From positions 305,749 through 369,748 of the forward strand of contig NZ_JAPDDS010000006.1 of the NCBI RefSeq assembly GCF_025950085.1: a stretch of 64,000 nt of DNA, written 5' to 3'. Below, one piece after another: positions 21,481 to 31,123 of the stretch; position 1 is the first letter of the stretch; every line of letters starts with the position of its first letter. The stretch comes from Luteolibacter flavescens. GTDB taxonomy: Bacteria; Verrucomicrobiota; Verrucomicrobiia; Verrucomicrobiales; Akkermansiaceae. Under the pieces are notes generated by a model. The model was not told the DNA's origin and did not search any database. It worked only from the letters and a program-made list of their open reading frames with translations. Made by a program: the position numbers and the translations under genes.

Positions 21481-23472
21481 TCAATTCAGTGCTGGCTTCG
21501 GTGCGGGCCGGAGACCGGCGATGACGCCCTCGGTGAGGAGCAGGAGGAGGGCGGCGGCGATGAGCCAAGGCCACAGCGGGAGCCCTTGGTCGAGCGCGGC
21601 GCGGCGGGCGATGTCGCTGTTCGCCACGGCGGGACCCGCCGATGGCGGCGTGTCCAGCGGGCGGAGCAGGGATTCACTCTCGGGGAAGGGGACGGCGATC
21701 AGGTGGACCGGCTGGTCCGAGACGAGCCAGCGATGAATGCCGGGCACCGCGGGCGCGGGGGATTGCCAGGTCGCGCCATTCGCGAGGATTTCCGGGCGGC
21801 TGCCATCGGGCGACTCGAGGACCGGGGTGGCAGCCGTGTCCGCAGAGGGATTCGTCCACGAGATCACTCCGCCGGGCTCGACGGTGAAGGCCTCGGCGGT
21901 CTGGCGTGGCATCAGGTGCAGCAGCAGCTCCGCGAATGCAGGCAGGAATGCGGGCTCGCGCGACCACGTGGAAGCGGCAGGGTCCAGCGAGAGATTGCTC
22001 ACCAGCAGCGGCCGGTCCTTCGCCTCGATCAGTGCGGGCTTGCCGTCGGAAAAGCTGGCGATGGTCGTGGCGGATTCCGATGGGGCGATGCGGAGGCGCT
22101 GGCGGAAGCGGCCACCGAGCGGATTCCCGAATTCACCGCCCGCGAAGAGCTTGAAGGCCGCGTGATCCCCCGCCGGAGACGCTTCCCAGCCCTGGTCGGA
22201 GGACTCCAGTCCCAGCGGTCCGGACTCGGCGGCAGCCCCGCCGAGCAGTGCCTCAACGGAGGACGCGGGGCAATCCGGCGACGCATGTACGATGACTGCC
22301 GTACCATTCGCGGCGATCTCGCGGAGCCGGTCGGCGGCGTCGCCTGTCCAGCCCGGGATGTAGAGGAATTCGGAAGGAGGCAGCTTCTCCAGATCCACGC
22401 CCGGCACGGCATCCAGCCACGGCACGGCGCGCGCGACCTGCTCCAGCGTCCCGGAGGCAGCATCGCCTTCCGGTGCCGCGATCGCCAGGCGCAGCGACTC
22501 CCGCACGCGCACCACGGCGTGGCGGCGGTCGTCACCGGGGAAGCCATCGGCATCGATCTCCGCGGTCAAGGGCATCAGGCCGGAACTGGCGCAGCGCACG
22601 GAGAAGGCCGCCTCCGCCTCGCCCTGCGGCGGCAGATCGAGCGGTTGGGACTGGCGCGACCCACCGGCATCCAGCGTGAGGGAAATGCGGCGCGCCTCGC
22701 GGGATGGATTTGCCACGCGGCACTGCACCACCATCTGCTGGCCGGCCACCGGCGAGGTGGGCAGGGCGACCAGCGAGGTGACTGCCAGATTTGGCACATC
22801 CTCCTTCGCTACCGGCACCATGCGGAGGTCGATGCCATCGGGGATCACGGGTGCGAAGTGCTGCCACGCGCTGGCTTGGAAGTCGGAGATGACGTGCAGC
22901 TCGCGGCGTCCTCCGGCCTCGCGGAGCTGGCGCAGCGCGAGATCGATGGCCGCATCGATGGCGCCGGGCTCGGGGCGGGCGGTCGCCTTCGCGAGTTCCT
23001 CGGTCAGGAAATCACGGTTCGGCGCGAGATCCGGGAAGACGGCATCCGGAGCCGCGTCGATCCAGATGATATTCGCGAGGTCGGGCCGCGAGGCGTCGAG
23101 GATTTCCCCGGCAGCGGCACAGGCGGCCTCGAAGCGGCTGGCAGCGCCTTCCTTCGCGGCCATCGAGGCGCTGCGGTCGATGAGCAGCACCACCGAGCGC
23201 TTCTCGCCGGGCAGTGCGGCATTCTTTGAAAGCAGCAGCGGGCCGAGGAAGGCAGCCGCCAGGGCGACCAGCGCCAGCGTGCGCAGGGCCAGCAGCAGCC
23301 AGTCCTTCGGCTTGCGGAAGCGAGAGGTGAGCCGCTGAACCTTCTTCAGGAACTCGATGTTCGAGAAGCGGTACTGCGGCGGCTTCGCGCGGGCCAGCAG
23401 GTGCACGAGCAGCGGCACCCCGGCGAGGGCGAGCAGGCCGAAGAGGGCGGGGTGCTGGAAGAAAAGGGACAA
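21481..23472 (-). CDS. BatA-type protein with N-terminal BatA and VWA domains
   Basis: 663 residues from a TTG start; the sequence MSLFFQHPALFGLLALAGVPLLVHLLAR is the typical BatA N-terminus, so I keep this start. The BatA segment continues as FSNIEFLKKVQRLTSRF plus a second helix. The VWA domain has DRSASMAAKEG (about residues 99-109) and a C-terminal membrane helix (LPLWPWLIAAALLLLLTEGVI). It lies directly downstream of the DUF58 gene. Bat proteins are linked to stress tolerance, but the biochemical role here is not known. Confidence 0.8.
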   Translation of the reverse strand: MSLFFQHPALFGLLALAGVPLLVHLLARAKPPQYRFSNIEFLKKVQRLTSRFRKPKDWLLLALRTLALVALAAAFLGPLLLSKNAALPGEKRSVVLLIDRSASMAAKEGAASRFEAACAAAGEILDASRPDLANIIWIDAAPDAVFPDLAPNRDFLTEELAKATARPEPGAIDAAIDLALRQLREAGGRRELHVISDFQASAWQHFAPVIPDGIDLRMVPVAKEDVPNLAVTSLVALPTSPVAGQQMVVQCRVANPSREARRISLTLDAGGSRQSQPLDLPPQGEAEAAFSVRCASSGLMPLTAEIDADGFPGDDRRHAVVRVRESLRLAIAAPEGDAASGTLEQVARAVPWLDAVPGVDLEKLPPSEFLYIPGWTGDAADRLREIAANGTAVIVHASPDCPASSVEALLGGAAAESGPLGLESSDQGWEASPAGDHAAFKLFAGGEFGNPLGGRFRQRLRIAPSESATTIASFSDGKPALIEAKDRPLLVSNLSLDPAASTWSREPAFLPAFAELLLHLMPRQTAEAFTVEPGGVISWTNPSADTAATPVLESPDGSRPEILANGATWQSPAPAVPGIHRWLVSDQPVHLIAVPFPESESLLRPLDTPPSAGPAVANSDIARRAALDQGLPLWPWLIAAALLLLLTEGVIAGLRPAPKPALN

Positions 23473-23506
23473 GCGATTCGGGGGAGTGGGAGATTCAGGA
23501 GGGGGC

Positions 23507-24385
23507 TCAGTGCCGCAGCCGGTCCAGCAGGGTGAAGTAGGACTCGGTGGTGGGGATCAGGCAGTAGTCGGCACGGCGCGAGGCGGCGAGGGAGCGCAGC
23601 GAGCGGACGTGCTGCTGGATGTGCTCCTTCCACGCCTGGCTGAGCGACTGCGGGTGAACGACCATGCGCTCGCCCGTCTCCATGTCCACGAAGCGCGCGA
23701 GACCGCGGTCGCCCAGGTCGAGCTCCGATGGATCCAGCAGATGAAACAGATGCACGCGGAAGCCGCGGTGCAGGTAGGGATTCAGCGCTTGGAAGAGCTC
23801 GGCGGGATCGCAGAAGAAATCCGAGAGCAGCACCAGCGTGCCGCGGCGCTTCAGCAGCGGATTCGCACGGCGCAGTGCCTCGATGATCGACGTGCCATTC
23901 CCCGGCTGGTTCCGCTCCAGCGTGGTCAGCAGTTCGTTGAGGTGCTTGCGGGTCGAGCCGGGCGGCAGGAACTTCCGGACGCCGTCGTCAAACATCGTCA
24001 GCGAGACGCGGTCGTTCTTCGAGATCACCAGCCACGCGAGGCATGCGGCGAAGAAGGAGGCATACTCCAGCTTCGTGAGGCGTTCCGAATCCTCCGGGAA
24101 TCCCATCGAAGCGGAGCAGTCCATGAAGAGATGGCACTCCAGGTTCGTCTCCTGTTCAAAGGTGCGGAGGAAGAGCTTGTCATTCCGCGCGAAGACCCGC
24201 CAGTCCACCTGCGAGAGCGGATCGCCCGGAGTGTACTGGCGGAACTCATGGAACTCGATCGACGAGCCCCGCTGCTTCGACCGGTGGCGTCCGGACAAAT
24301 AGCCCTCCACCATTGCCTTCGCTCCGAACTCGTAGTTCTTCAGTCGGCGGATGTCTTCGGGCTTGAGGTATTTGTGGGCGGACAT
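23507..24385 (-). CDS. DUF58-domain protein
   Basis: 292 residues with the DUF58 core (RGSSIEFHEFRQYTPGDPLSQVDWRVFARNDKLFLRTFEQE) followed by a VWA-like half with DCSASMGFPED at about 108-118. It lacks N-terminal membrane helices, so it is the short cytoplasmic form. It sits 39 bases after moxR, and MoxR and DUF58 proteins are near-constant partners. Confidence 0.88.
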   Translation of the reverse strand: MSAHKYLKPEDIRRLKNYEFGAKAMVEGYLSGRHRSKQRGSSIEFHEFRQYTPGDPLSQVDWRVFARNDKLFLRTFEQETNLECHLFMDCSASMGFPEDSERLTKLEYASFFAACLAWLVISKNDRVSLTMFDDGVRKFLPPGSTRKHLNELLTTLERNQPGNGTSIIEALRRANPLLKRRGTLVLLSDFFCDPAELFQALNPYLHRGFRVHLFHLLDPSELDLGDRGLARFVDMETGERMVVHPQSLSQAWKEHIQQHVRSLRSLAASRRADYCLIPTTESYFTLLDRLRH

Positions 24386-24424
24386 GGGAGAGGTGCCGGG
24401 TGACCAGTGAAAGCTGAAGCCGGA

Positions 24425-25414
24425 TCAGAGCGACGCCGCGAGCTTTGCCACGATGCTATCGACGGTGATGCCTTCCCCGGTCGCGTTGTAGTTCGCGATC
24501 ACCCGGTGGCGCAGGATGGGCAGGGCGAGGGTGCGGACCTCGTCGATGGACGCGGTCGGCTGCCCGCGCAGCAGTGCGAGCGCCTTCACCGCGCGGGCGA
24601 GGCACTGCGATGCACGCGGGCCCGCGCCAAAGGAGACGTAGTTCTTCACGTCGGCGGTGGCGTGCTCGGAGTCCGGGCGGGTGGAGTGGACCAGCTTGAG
24701 GATCGCCTTCACCACGGAGTCCGGCAGCGGGATATCGTGCGTGGCATCCTGCAGGTCCATCACGCCCGCGGCATCCAGCAGCGGCTGTGCCTCGGGCATG
24801 CCGCGGCCGGTGGTGCGCAGCACGATCTCCTCCTCCTCGGCCATGGTCGGGTAGCCGATGCGCAGCTCGAAGAAAAAGCGGTCGAGCTGGGCTTCCGGCA
24901 GGGGATATGTGCCCTCGTGCTCGATGGGATTCTGCGTGGCGAAGACGGTGAAGGGCTCTTCCAGCCGGCGCGTCACGCCATTCACGGTGACCTGCTTTTC
25001 CTGCATCGCCTCCAGCAGCGCGGCCTGCGTCTTCGGCGGCGTGCGGTTGATTTCGTCCGCCAGGATCAGGTTCGCGAAGATCGGGCCGGGTGCGAACTTG
25101 AACTCTCGCGAACCGTCGTCCGAGGTCTGCAGGATCTCCGTGCCGACGATGTCCGACGGCATCAGGTCCGGCGTGAACTGGATGCGCTGGAACTTCAGGC
25201 CGAGGATGCGCCCGAGCGTGGAAACCAGCAGCGTCTTCGCGAGGCCGGGCACGCCGACGAGCAGGCAGTGGCCCTTGCACAGCAGCGAGGTCAGCAGTTG
25301 CTCGACGATTTCTTCCTGGCCGACGATGACGCGGCCGGTCTCGCGGCGGATGGCGGCGGCGCGTTCCTGCACCTGTTCCCAGCGTGCGGCGGGTTCTTGA
25401 GTGGCGGTGGACAT
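24425..25414 (-). CDS. MoxR-family AAA+ ATPase
   Basis: 329 residues. Walker A is GVPGLAKT (about 54-61), Walker B LILADEINRTPPKTQAALLEAM, sensor 1 FATQNPIEHEGTYPLPEAQLDRF. All are typical of MoxR proteins, which act as chaperone-like ATPases for VWA partners. It starts the downstream series DUF58, BatA, VWA, phosphatase, DUF4175, DUF4159 and HEAT/CcdA, all on the minus strand with gaps mostly below 40 bases. Confidence 0.93.
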   Translation of the reverse strand: MSTATQEPAARWEQVQERAAAIRRETGRVIVGQEEIVEQLLTSLLCKGHCLLVGVPGLAKTLLVSTLGRILGLKFQRIQFTPDLMPSDIVGTEILQTSDDGSREFKFAPGPIFANLILADEINRTPPKTQAALLEAMQEKQVTVNGVTRRLEEPFTVFATQNPIEHEGTYPLPEAQLDRFFFELRIGYPTMAEEEEIVLRTTGRGMPEAQPLLDAAGVMDLQDATHDIPLPDSVVKAILKLVHSTRPDSEHATADVKNYVSFGAGPRASQCLARAVKALALLRGQPTASIDEVRTLALPILRHRVIANYNATGEGITVDSIVAKLAASL

Positions 25415-25442
25415 GAGAGAGGAGGGGATCGGGTTGTGAGGT

Positions 25443-28400
25443 TTATTCTTCGGATTCGTCGTCTTCGGAGTCGCCCTTGCCGAGCTTCTCCGCGTCTTCG
25501 CGCGTCAGGACGGCGGCCATGAAGTAGGCGCGCCCCACCGACTTGGAGGCGAAGTGCTTCTTCAGCGATTCGATGGCAGAGGAGTCTCGGTCTTCCTGCG
25601 GCAGGGCTTGCACCTTGCCGTCCTTCACTGCCCAGAAATCAGCCGCCTCCTGGGTCGCCACCATCGCGAGGACGTCCGCGTCCTCGAAGCGCTCGAACCA
25701 CTGCGCGAGGCTCTGGAGAGCGTAGTCGGAAGAAAAGGAGTCCGGGTCGTTCTTCCGCGCTGCGGAGCAAAACATGCCGAGGCCGGTGGGCATGCTGTAG
25801 TATGCGACAGTTGTTCCCGAGCGGTCCTTCGCCTCGGTGGCCAGCTTTTCGGCGAGCTTCACCAGGTCATCGGCCTCGACCTTGTCGCCTTCCTTGATCC
25901 CCAGCGCCGCGAGCAATGCGGGATCGTGGGGCTGGGCGGGATTGTAGGGCCGTATCTCTACGATCCGATCGCGGACCTCCATGATGCCGGACGGTGCGGG
26001 AGAGTCTTCGTCGAATTCACCAGTCCAGTTTCCCACGGCAATCCGCTCCGCGACACCGAGCGACTTGATGGATGCGGGGATCTCCGCAGCAGGCAGACCG
26101 GCGAGCTTCGTGGTGATCTCGGTCGAGCGGGCCTCCTCCACGTCTTCCGCATCCGGCCATGCAATCGGCTCCTTGCCCCCGGTCCAGGCGTCCACCCGCT
26201 TCTTGATGAAGGCGAAGGGGGTATCGGGAGCCTCGCAGAATTGGAGATAGATATTGAGGTATTCGCTGGTCTCCGGATGGGCGGCGACTTCCAGGATCAT
26301 GTAGCTGGCATCGCCCATCTTGGAGCCGCCGTATCCCTGCACCCATGAGGCGAAGCGATGCTTCGGAGGAAGCGGGTCGGACTTCGCGATGAGAGGACGC
26401 CAGAGGTCGATGACGTCCTTTGGCAGGGTCTTTTCCTTGGCGAGCGATTGTCCTCTTCCTCCACGGTATGCCCGGCTCAGCAGGATCTGGTGCAGGTCCA
26501 GCCATTGCTCCGGTGTCGCCTTTGTTTCGACGGCGGCGACGGCCTTCAGGCAGTCTTCCAGTGGTGCGCCCATCATCGACGTGCCAAGCGATGCCATCGG
26601 TTGATCGCCATTGATCTGTCCATTCTGCGACGGCTCCTTCAGCGCTTCGGCGATTAGGTCGTCCAGCGAGACCGCTCCGACTGAGATGGAGAGCTTCTTG
26701 AGATACTTCTCCACCGATCCCGCGGCGCGGATGCGGTACACTCCGGAGCTGCGCGCATTGCTGAGGTCCACGCCATCCAGTTCGCGGGTCACGGCCTTGC
26801 TGTAGCCGTCGAAGAATGCCCGCGCCTCGGTCTTCCGCTCGGCCAGATAGGACTCCACCACGGCGGAGTAGTCCGATGGCTGGTCGGAGCCCAGTGCGAG
26901 CTTTTCGAATGCCTGCCGCGATTCGTCATCACCACCGGCCAAGTAGTTCGCCGCCTCCATCCGCTGCCTCTCGTCTCCCTCGCGGGTGAAAATGACGGCC
27001 AGCTCGATCGGGGATTTCTCGCGGTTCTTCTTCCAGAAATCCACCGCGGCGTCGCGCAGGATGATGGGGTCCGTTTCGCCGGAATCATCCGACCGGGGAA
27101 TCGTGGACGAGATCACCGAGCGGGCGATTTCACCGCGGCTCTTCGGGCGATCCAGCCTGTCGTAGATTTCCTGCGGCTCGTCATCCTCATCGATGCCGTA
27201 GGACGTCGAGTAGCTGGACTCGGTGCGCACGGGCACCAGCGTCGGGTCATCCGCCACCGCGGCGAGCGCGATCAGCCCGTCCATGCCCATTGCCTGGAGA
27301 TCGCTCACGGGCCCTGACATGGGCCGGGAATCGCCGGGCTTCCTTTCCGGGAGGATCCAGATCCCGCCGCGTCCCGTCGCCATGCCCGTCATGGCACCCT
27401 GGCGGCGCATCGCTTGCAGGAATTCGGCCCGATGCTCCGCGGGAATGCCCGAGAGATCCATGCCATCCGGCAGTTGGATGTCGTCCCCTTCCGGAGCGGT
27501 CTGCGCCTCCAGGAATTTCCCGAGCGCTGCCACGGCCTCCGGCTTCAGCGTGATTCCGGGCAGGGTGGGGGCGGGCGGGAGTTCCCCGGCCACCCGCTTG
27601 TCCAGCGCGGGCATCAGCAGGGCGATCCCGGTGGCATCGCCCCAGCCACGCGGATACTTTTCCAGCAGCGCCTTCAGGGCATCGCGATAGGCTTTCCAGT
27701 CCTGCGATTCGAAGAAGTTGTCGTTGATCCCGATAGCTTCCAGCGACGCGAGGTAGCCGACCGCCGCATCGACATTCCGCGTCGCATCCGGGAATGCCGC
27801 GAAGACCGCCGCCGCGAGGCGGTTGCCCGCATCGGCATGCCCCGTCGCATGGAGCTGGGCGGCGAAGATCAGGCAATGCGCGGGCACCGACAGCACGTCC
27901 GAGTCATATTCCAGCCGCTCGATCAACCGGTCGATGACGCTCTGTTTTCCCAGCGCCTCGATCAGACGCTTCACGTCCTCCTCCACGGTGATGCCCGGCC
28001 TCGCTTGCTTTTCCTTCTTCGGCTGGCTGGCCGCGTGATTGCGCATCATGCGCTCCAGCAGCCCGGGGCTTGCGTTCTCTTCCGGCGCGGCAGCTTCTTC
28101 CTCGCCGTCCGGCTCGATCTCGATGATCTCGCTGGTGCCAAAGCCGATCCACCGCGGCTTATCGCCCGGGAGTTTCCATGCGCCGCCCTGGAGCTTCACC
28201 CCGAGGCTCTGGAATTCATAGGGCATGTCGATGGACTCCGAGACATCTTTCGGAGCCCTCACCCAGGTGGCTCCCTTCATGTCCGGCAGACCGAGGGTGG
28301 CCAGGCGTGACAAGCCATCGCTGAAGTCCGCCGCGGGTGTCGCCGGTGCCGCCTCCTCCGTGACCCCGGCGGGCGGAGGCGTGGAGGGTTGCTGCGCAGC

Positions 28401-28448
28401 CAGGGGCCAGGGCAGCATCAGTGCGGCGAGCGTGATTTCGGGGCGCAT
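25443..28448 (-). CDS. Large exported hypothetical protein
   Basis: 1001 residues with a short signal peptide (MRPEITLAALMLPWPLAA) and a Pro-rich mature start. I recognise no family. The chain is mostly helical and rich in Ala, Asp and Glu, with an acidic C-terminus (GKGDSEDDESEE). It lies 28 bases upstream of moxR on the same strand, so it probably heads or belongs to the MoxR operon and may be a periplasmic client or scaffold. Its start is 128 bases from the terminator that ends the GH109-type gene. Confidence 0.6.
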   Translation of the reverse strand: MRPEITLAALMLPWPLAAQQPSTPPPAGVTEEAAPATPAADFSDGLSRLATLGLPDMKGATWVRAPKDVSESIDMPYEFQSLGVKLQGGAWKLPGDKPRWIGFGTSEIIEIEPDGEEEAAAPEENASPGLLERMMRNHAASQPKKEKQARPGITVEEDVKRLIEALGKQSVIDRLIERLEYDSDVLSVPAHCLIFAAQLHATGHADAGNRLAAAVFAAFPDATRNVDAAVGYLASLEAIGINDNFFESQDWKAYRDALKALLEKYPRGWGDATGIALLMPALDKRVAGELPPAPTLPGITLKPEAVAALGKFLEAQTAPEGDDIQLPDGMDLSGIPAEHRAEFLQAMRRQGAMTGMATGRGGIWILPERKPGDSRPMSGPVSDLQAMGMDGLIALAAVADDPTLVPVRTESSYSTSYGIDEDDEPQEIYDRLDRPKSRGEIARSVISSTIPRSDDSGETDPIILRDAAVDFWKKNREKSPIELAVIFTREGDERQRMEAANYLAGGDDESRQAFEKLALGSDQPSDYSAVVESYLAERKTEARAFFDGYSKAVTRELDGVDLSNARSSGVYRIRAAGSVEKYLKKLSISVGAVSLDDLIAEALKEPSQNGQINGDQPMASLGTSMMGAPLEDCLKAVAAVETKATPEQWLDLHQILLSRAYRGGRGQSLAKEKTLPKDVIDLWRPLIAKSDPLPPKHRFASWVQGYGGSKMGDASYMILEVAAHPETSEYLNIYLQFCEAPDTPFAFIKKRVDAWTGGKEPIAWPDAEDVEEARSTEITTKLAGLPAAEIPASIKSLGVAERIAVGNWTGEFDEDSPAPSGIMEVRDRIVEIRPYNPAQPHDPALLAALGIKEGDKVEADDLVKLAEKLATEAKDRSGTTVAYYSMPTGLGMFCSAARKNDPDSFSSDYALQSLAQWFERFEDADVLAMVATQEAADFWAVKDGKVQALPQEDRDSSAIESLKKHFASKSVGRAYFMAAVLTREDAEKLGKGDSEDDESEE

Positions 28449-28510
28449 CTATGGGGGACTTAGACGGAGAACGCCTTTCACGGAAGATTCTTTGCGTGAA
28501 AAATAGATAT

Positions 28511-28542
28511 AAAAAGAGACACGGCCCGCAAAGGCCGTGTCT
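28511..28542 (-). terminator. Rho-independent terminator after the GH109-type gene
   Basis: In minus-strand sense AGACACGGCC TTTGCG GGCCGTGTCT forms a 10-bp stem and is followed by CTTTTTAT. It lies 34 bases after the stop codon of the oxidoreductase gene and isolates it from the operon further down. Confidence 0.85.
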
Positions 28543-28575
28543 TTGTCCCTACAATCGATGGATATGTGATGCGTT

Positions 28576-29970
28576 TCAGCCCACCACGGCCAGCGGCTTG
28601 GTGTCCTTCCAGCCGCCGCGCGTGAAGTCCGGGAAGTCCTGCGGCATGCCATCTTCCTTCACGGATTTTTCACTGAGCGGCGCGACGGAGGACCAGTAGC
28701 AGCCCTCGTACACGTTCTGGTCGAGCGGCTCGCCCTTCCGCAGGCACTCGATGATGCGGTAGAGCATGAGGAAATCCATGCCGCCGTGGCCGCCCATCTT
28801 CTTGGAAAGCTCGCCCATGCGCTTGAAGAGCGGGTGCTCGTACTTCGAGGCGATGGCTTCGAATTCCTCCGAGTCCGTCCACTCGTGGTAGCTCTTCGTC
28901 ACGCCCTCGATGGCCATGCCGTTCGGGAAGCCCTTCAGCGTGCCGAGCGTACCTTGGATCAGGTTGTGGCGGGAATACGGGCGCGGGGAGGTCTCGTCCC
29001 ACTGCACCATTACGGTGCGGCCCAGCGTGGTCTTGATGATCGAGGTGTTGATGTCCGCGCAGATGTAGTCGAGTGTCTTGAACTCGGGCTTGGTCAGGTT
29101 CGTGGACTTCTGCGCATAGAGATTGCGGCCCTTGGCGGGAGAGCCGAAGGCGACGAGGCGGCGGAAGTTGTCCTCGCCGCGGGCCAGGCTCATGTACTGC
29201 GCCACCGGGCCGAGGCCGTGGCACGGGTAGAGGTTTCCATTCCGCCGCGCGTAGTGGAGCGTGCGCCAGGAGCCGGTGGAGTCACCGCCTTCCATCTGGC
29301 TGCGCAGCTCGTGGATGTAGGCGGCCTCGCCGTGGAGCAGCTCGCCGATCACGCCTTGGCGGACCATGTTCAGGTAGAGCAGTTCCTCGCGGCCGTAGTT
29401 CACATTCTCCATCAGCATGCAGTGGCGGCCGGTGGATTCGGAGGTGTTCACGATTTCCCACATCTCCTCGATGGTCAGGGCGAGGGGGATCTCGACGAAA
29501 GCGTGGGCTCCGGCCTTCATCGCGGCGATCGCCTGCGGGGCGTGGAGTTCCCACGGGGTGGCGATGAAGACGGCATCCGGCTTGGTTTCCGCCAGCATCT
29601 TCCGCCAGGCATTCTCATCCCCGGAGTAGGAGCGGGGCTGGTGGCCCTTCGCTGTCACGGCGTCGGTGGAGCGCTTCGCGCGGCCTGCATCCAGATCGCA
29701 GATGCCGACGACTTCCACGCCCTCGATCACCGCGAGCTGGGTGATGTGGCCGGACCCGCGGGCACCCACGCCGATGATGGCGACCCTCACCTTGTCCAGC
29801 TTCGGCGCTGCGAAGTCTCCCATGTACTTCGCGCCGGAGGGGCGGGACGGGGCACCCTGGGCGCCGGCCATGCCGCCTGCCGCCGTGATCGCGGCTCCGA
29901 TTCCACCGAGGGTTCTGAGGAAACTGCGTCGCCCGGTGGCGGAAATTGTCACTTTTTCGTCGGGGTGCAT
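28576..29970 (-). CDS. Tat-exported Gfo/Idh/MocA oxidoreductase of the GH109 glycosidase type
   Basis: 464 residues. A twin-arginine signal is clear (GRRSFLRTLGGIGAAITAAG, residues 13-32). The Rossmann core follows with GVGARGSGH. The middle and C-terminal parts closely follow the GH109 pattern: IPLALTIEEMWEIVNTSEST, GRHCMLMENVNYGREELL, LLHGEAAYIHELR, GSWRTLHYARRNGNLYP, HGLGPVAQYMS. GH109 enzymes use NAD to cleave alpha-N-acetylgalactosaminides by an oxidation-elimination route. Related exported Gfo/Idh proteins have other sugar substrates, so specificity is not proved. It stands alone with its own terminator. Confidence 0.82.
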   Translation of the reverse strand: MHPDEKVTISATGRRSFLRTLGGIGAAITAAGGMAGAQGAPSRPSGAKYMGDFAAPKLDKVRVAIIGVGARGSGHITQLAVIEGVEVVGICDLDAGRAKRSTDAVTAKGHQPRSYSGDENAWRKMLAETKPDAVFIATPWELHAPQAIAAMKAGAHAFVEIPLALTIEEMWEIVNTSESTGRHCMLMENVNYGREELLYLNMVRQGVIGELLHGEAAYIHELRSQMEGGDSTGSWRTLHYARRNGNLYPCHGLGPVAQYMSLARGEDNFRRLVAFGSPAKGRNLYAQKSTNLTKPEFKTLDYICADINTSIIKTTLGRTVMVQWDETSPRPYSRHNLIQGTLGTLKGFPNGMAIEGVTKSYHEWTDSEEFEAIASKYEHPLFKRMGELSKKMGGHGGMDFLMLYRIIECLRKGEPLDQNVYEGCYWSSVAPLSEKSVKEDGMPQDFPDFTRGGWKDTKPLAVVG

Positions 29971-30113
29971 GTTTTTGATGTCGCTGGAATACGATTGGGT
30001 TACCGGAATCTCTTTCGCGTGACAACCCCGGGACCCGTCGGAAGTTTGCGATTTTGGGTGGCGAGGATTTCGCGTGGCGGACGGGCGGAAGCCGTGCAGC
30101 TTGTTTGCGCATC

Positions 30114-30566
30114 ATGAAGATCGACGGCATTTTCGGCTGCTATGAGAAGACCCGCGGCATGTTCTACTTCGCGCGCCTGTGCTCGAAGATCCGCCTGCAC
30201 GCGGAGGGCCGGCTGCCGGAGGATTATTACGACATGCTCGGCCACGGCTTCGACGGACGCACCTGCCGCTACCTCGGCGTGACCTACGAGGCCGTCCGCG
30301 AGCAGGTGCTCTCGGGAAAGTCGAATGAGGAAGTGCTCGACTGGTGCCACGCGCAGGGCCGCCATCTGAACGCGGAGGAGCTGCTCATCTACAACAGCTT
30401 CATGAGCAAGCGCGGCTGGCGCGACGATGAGACGGATGAATTCATCCCCGCGCAGATCGGCAACTACGGCCTGCCCGCGGACTGCGGCGCGGTGACCGAC
30501 TTCGACCTCATCGAGATGGACGAAGGCCGCTGGTATCCGGACCAGTGGAGGGATGCGTGGAAGTGA
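30114..30566 (+). CDS. DUF5069-family protein
   Basis: 150 residues starting MKIDGIFGCYEKTRGMFYFA; I prefer this ATG to one 60 bases upstream, because the family starts near here. Conserved features are KIRLHAEGRLPEDYYDMLGHGFDGRTCRYLGVTYEA and the later NSFMSKRGWRDDETDEF, as in DUF5069 proteins, which are common in Verrucomicrobia. No catalytic motif is evident and the function is unknown. Confidence 0.8.
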   Translation: MKIDGIFGCYEKTRGMFYFARLCSKIRLHAEGRLPEDYYDMLGHGFDGRTCRYLGVTYEAVREQVLSGKSNEEVLDWCHAQGRHLNAEELLIYNSFMSKRGWRDDETDEFIPAQIGNYGLPADCGAVTDFDLIEMDEGRWYPDQWRDAWK

Positions 30567-30608
30567 GAAGGGCGTTGCCCGATTTCAGGTTTGGGTTACC
30601 CTGCGGCC

Positions 30609-30833
30609 ATGGCCACCCTCAGTGAATTGGAGCCTCAGGTGCTTGCCCTTTCGGAGCGTGAGCGTGCGACGCTTGCTTCGCGGCTGCTCTCCTCGCTTCC
30701 AGCGGTCCTCGACGAAGAGGACGACGGAGTCGCTGAGGCTTTGAGACGGGAACGCGAGGCGGAGCTAGACCCATCGCTCTGTATTTCTTTCGAGGAGTTT
30801 GAGAGGGGGCTTTCTCGTCTTCGTGGGCGATGA
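30609..30833 (+). CDS. Antitoxin of an addiction module (putative addiction module component family)
   Basis: 74 residues (MATLSELEPQVLALSERERATLASRLLSSLP, then an acidic tail). The pattern L-x-L-s-x-x-E-R-a-x-L-a-x-x-L-L-x-S-L is that of small antitoxins paired with ParE/RelE toxins. The stop overlaps the toxin start (ATGA), which indicates translational coupling. Confidence 0.8.
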   Translation: MATLSELEPQVLALSERERATLASRLLSSLPAVLDEEDDGVAEALRREREAELDPSLCISFEEFERGLSRLRGR

Positions 30834-31123
30834 AGGTTTCGTTTCATCGGCGGACTCAAAATGATGTATGGGGTGTAATCCGCCATTATGAGGACGAAGC
30901 GGGACAGAACTTGGCAGATCAGTTTTATGCTGAATTCGTCGCCAAGGTCGGAATTGTGGCCGCGAATCCAAAAAGGTGTCACGTCGACGCTTCGGGACTG
31001 CGCCGATGCAATCTCGACCGATTCCCTTATCACTTCCTGTTCAAGATCCGAAGCGACGACATTTTCATCCTCGTTCTCCGGCATAATCGAAGGCACCCGG
31101 GCTATGGCCTCAATCGGACTTAA
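30830..31123 (+). CDS. ParE/RelE-family toxin
   Basis: 97 residues: MKVSFHRRTQNDVWGVIRHYEDEAGQNLADQFYAEF at the start and FPYHFLFKIRSDDIFILVLRHNRRHPGY at the end, the standard ParE/RelE beta-sheet signature with basic C-terminal residues. The target (gyrase or mRNA on the ribosome) cannot be told from sequence. Its 3' end overlaps the start of the following lipoprotein gene by 20 bases, so toxin transcription would read into that gene. Confidence 0.85.
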   Translation: MKVSFHRRTQNDVWGVIRHYEDEAGQNLADQFYAEFVAKVGIVAANPKRCHVDASGLRRCNLDRFPYHFLFKIRSDDIFILVLRHNRRHPGYGLNRT

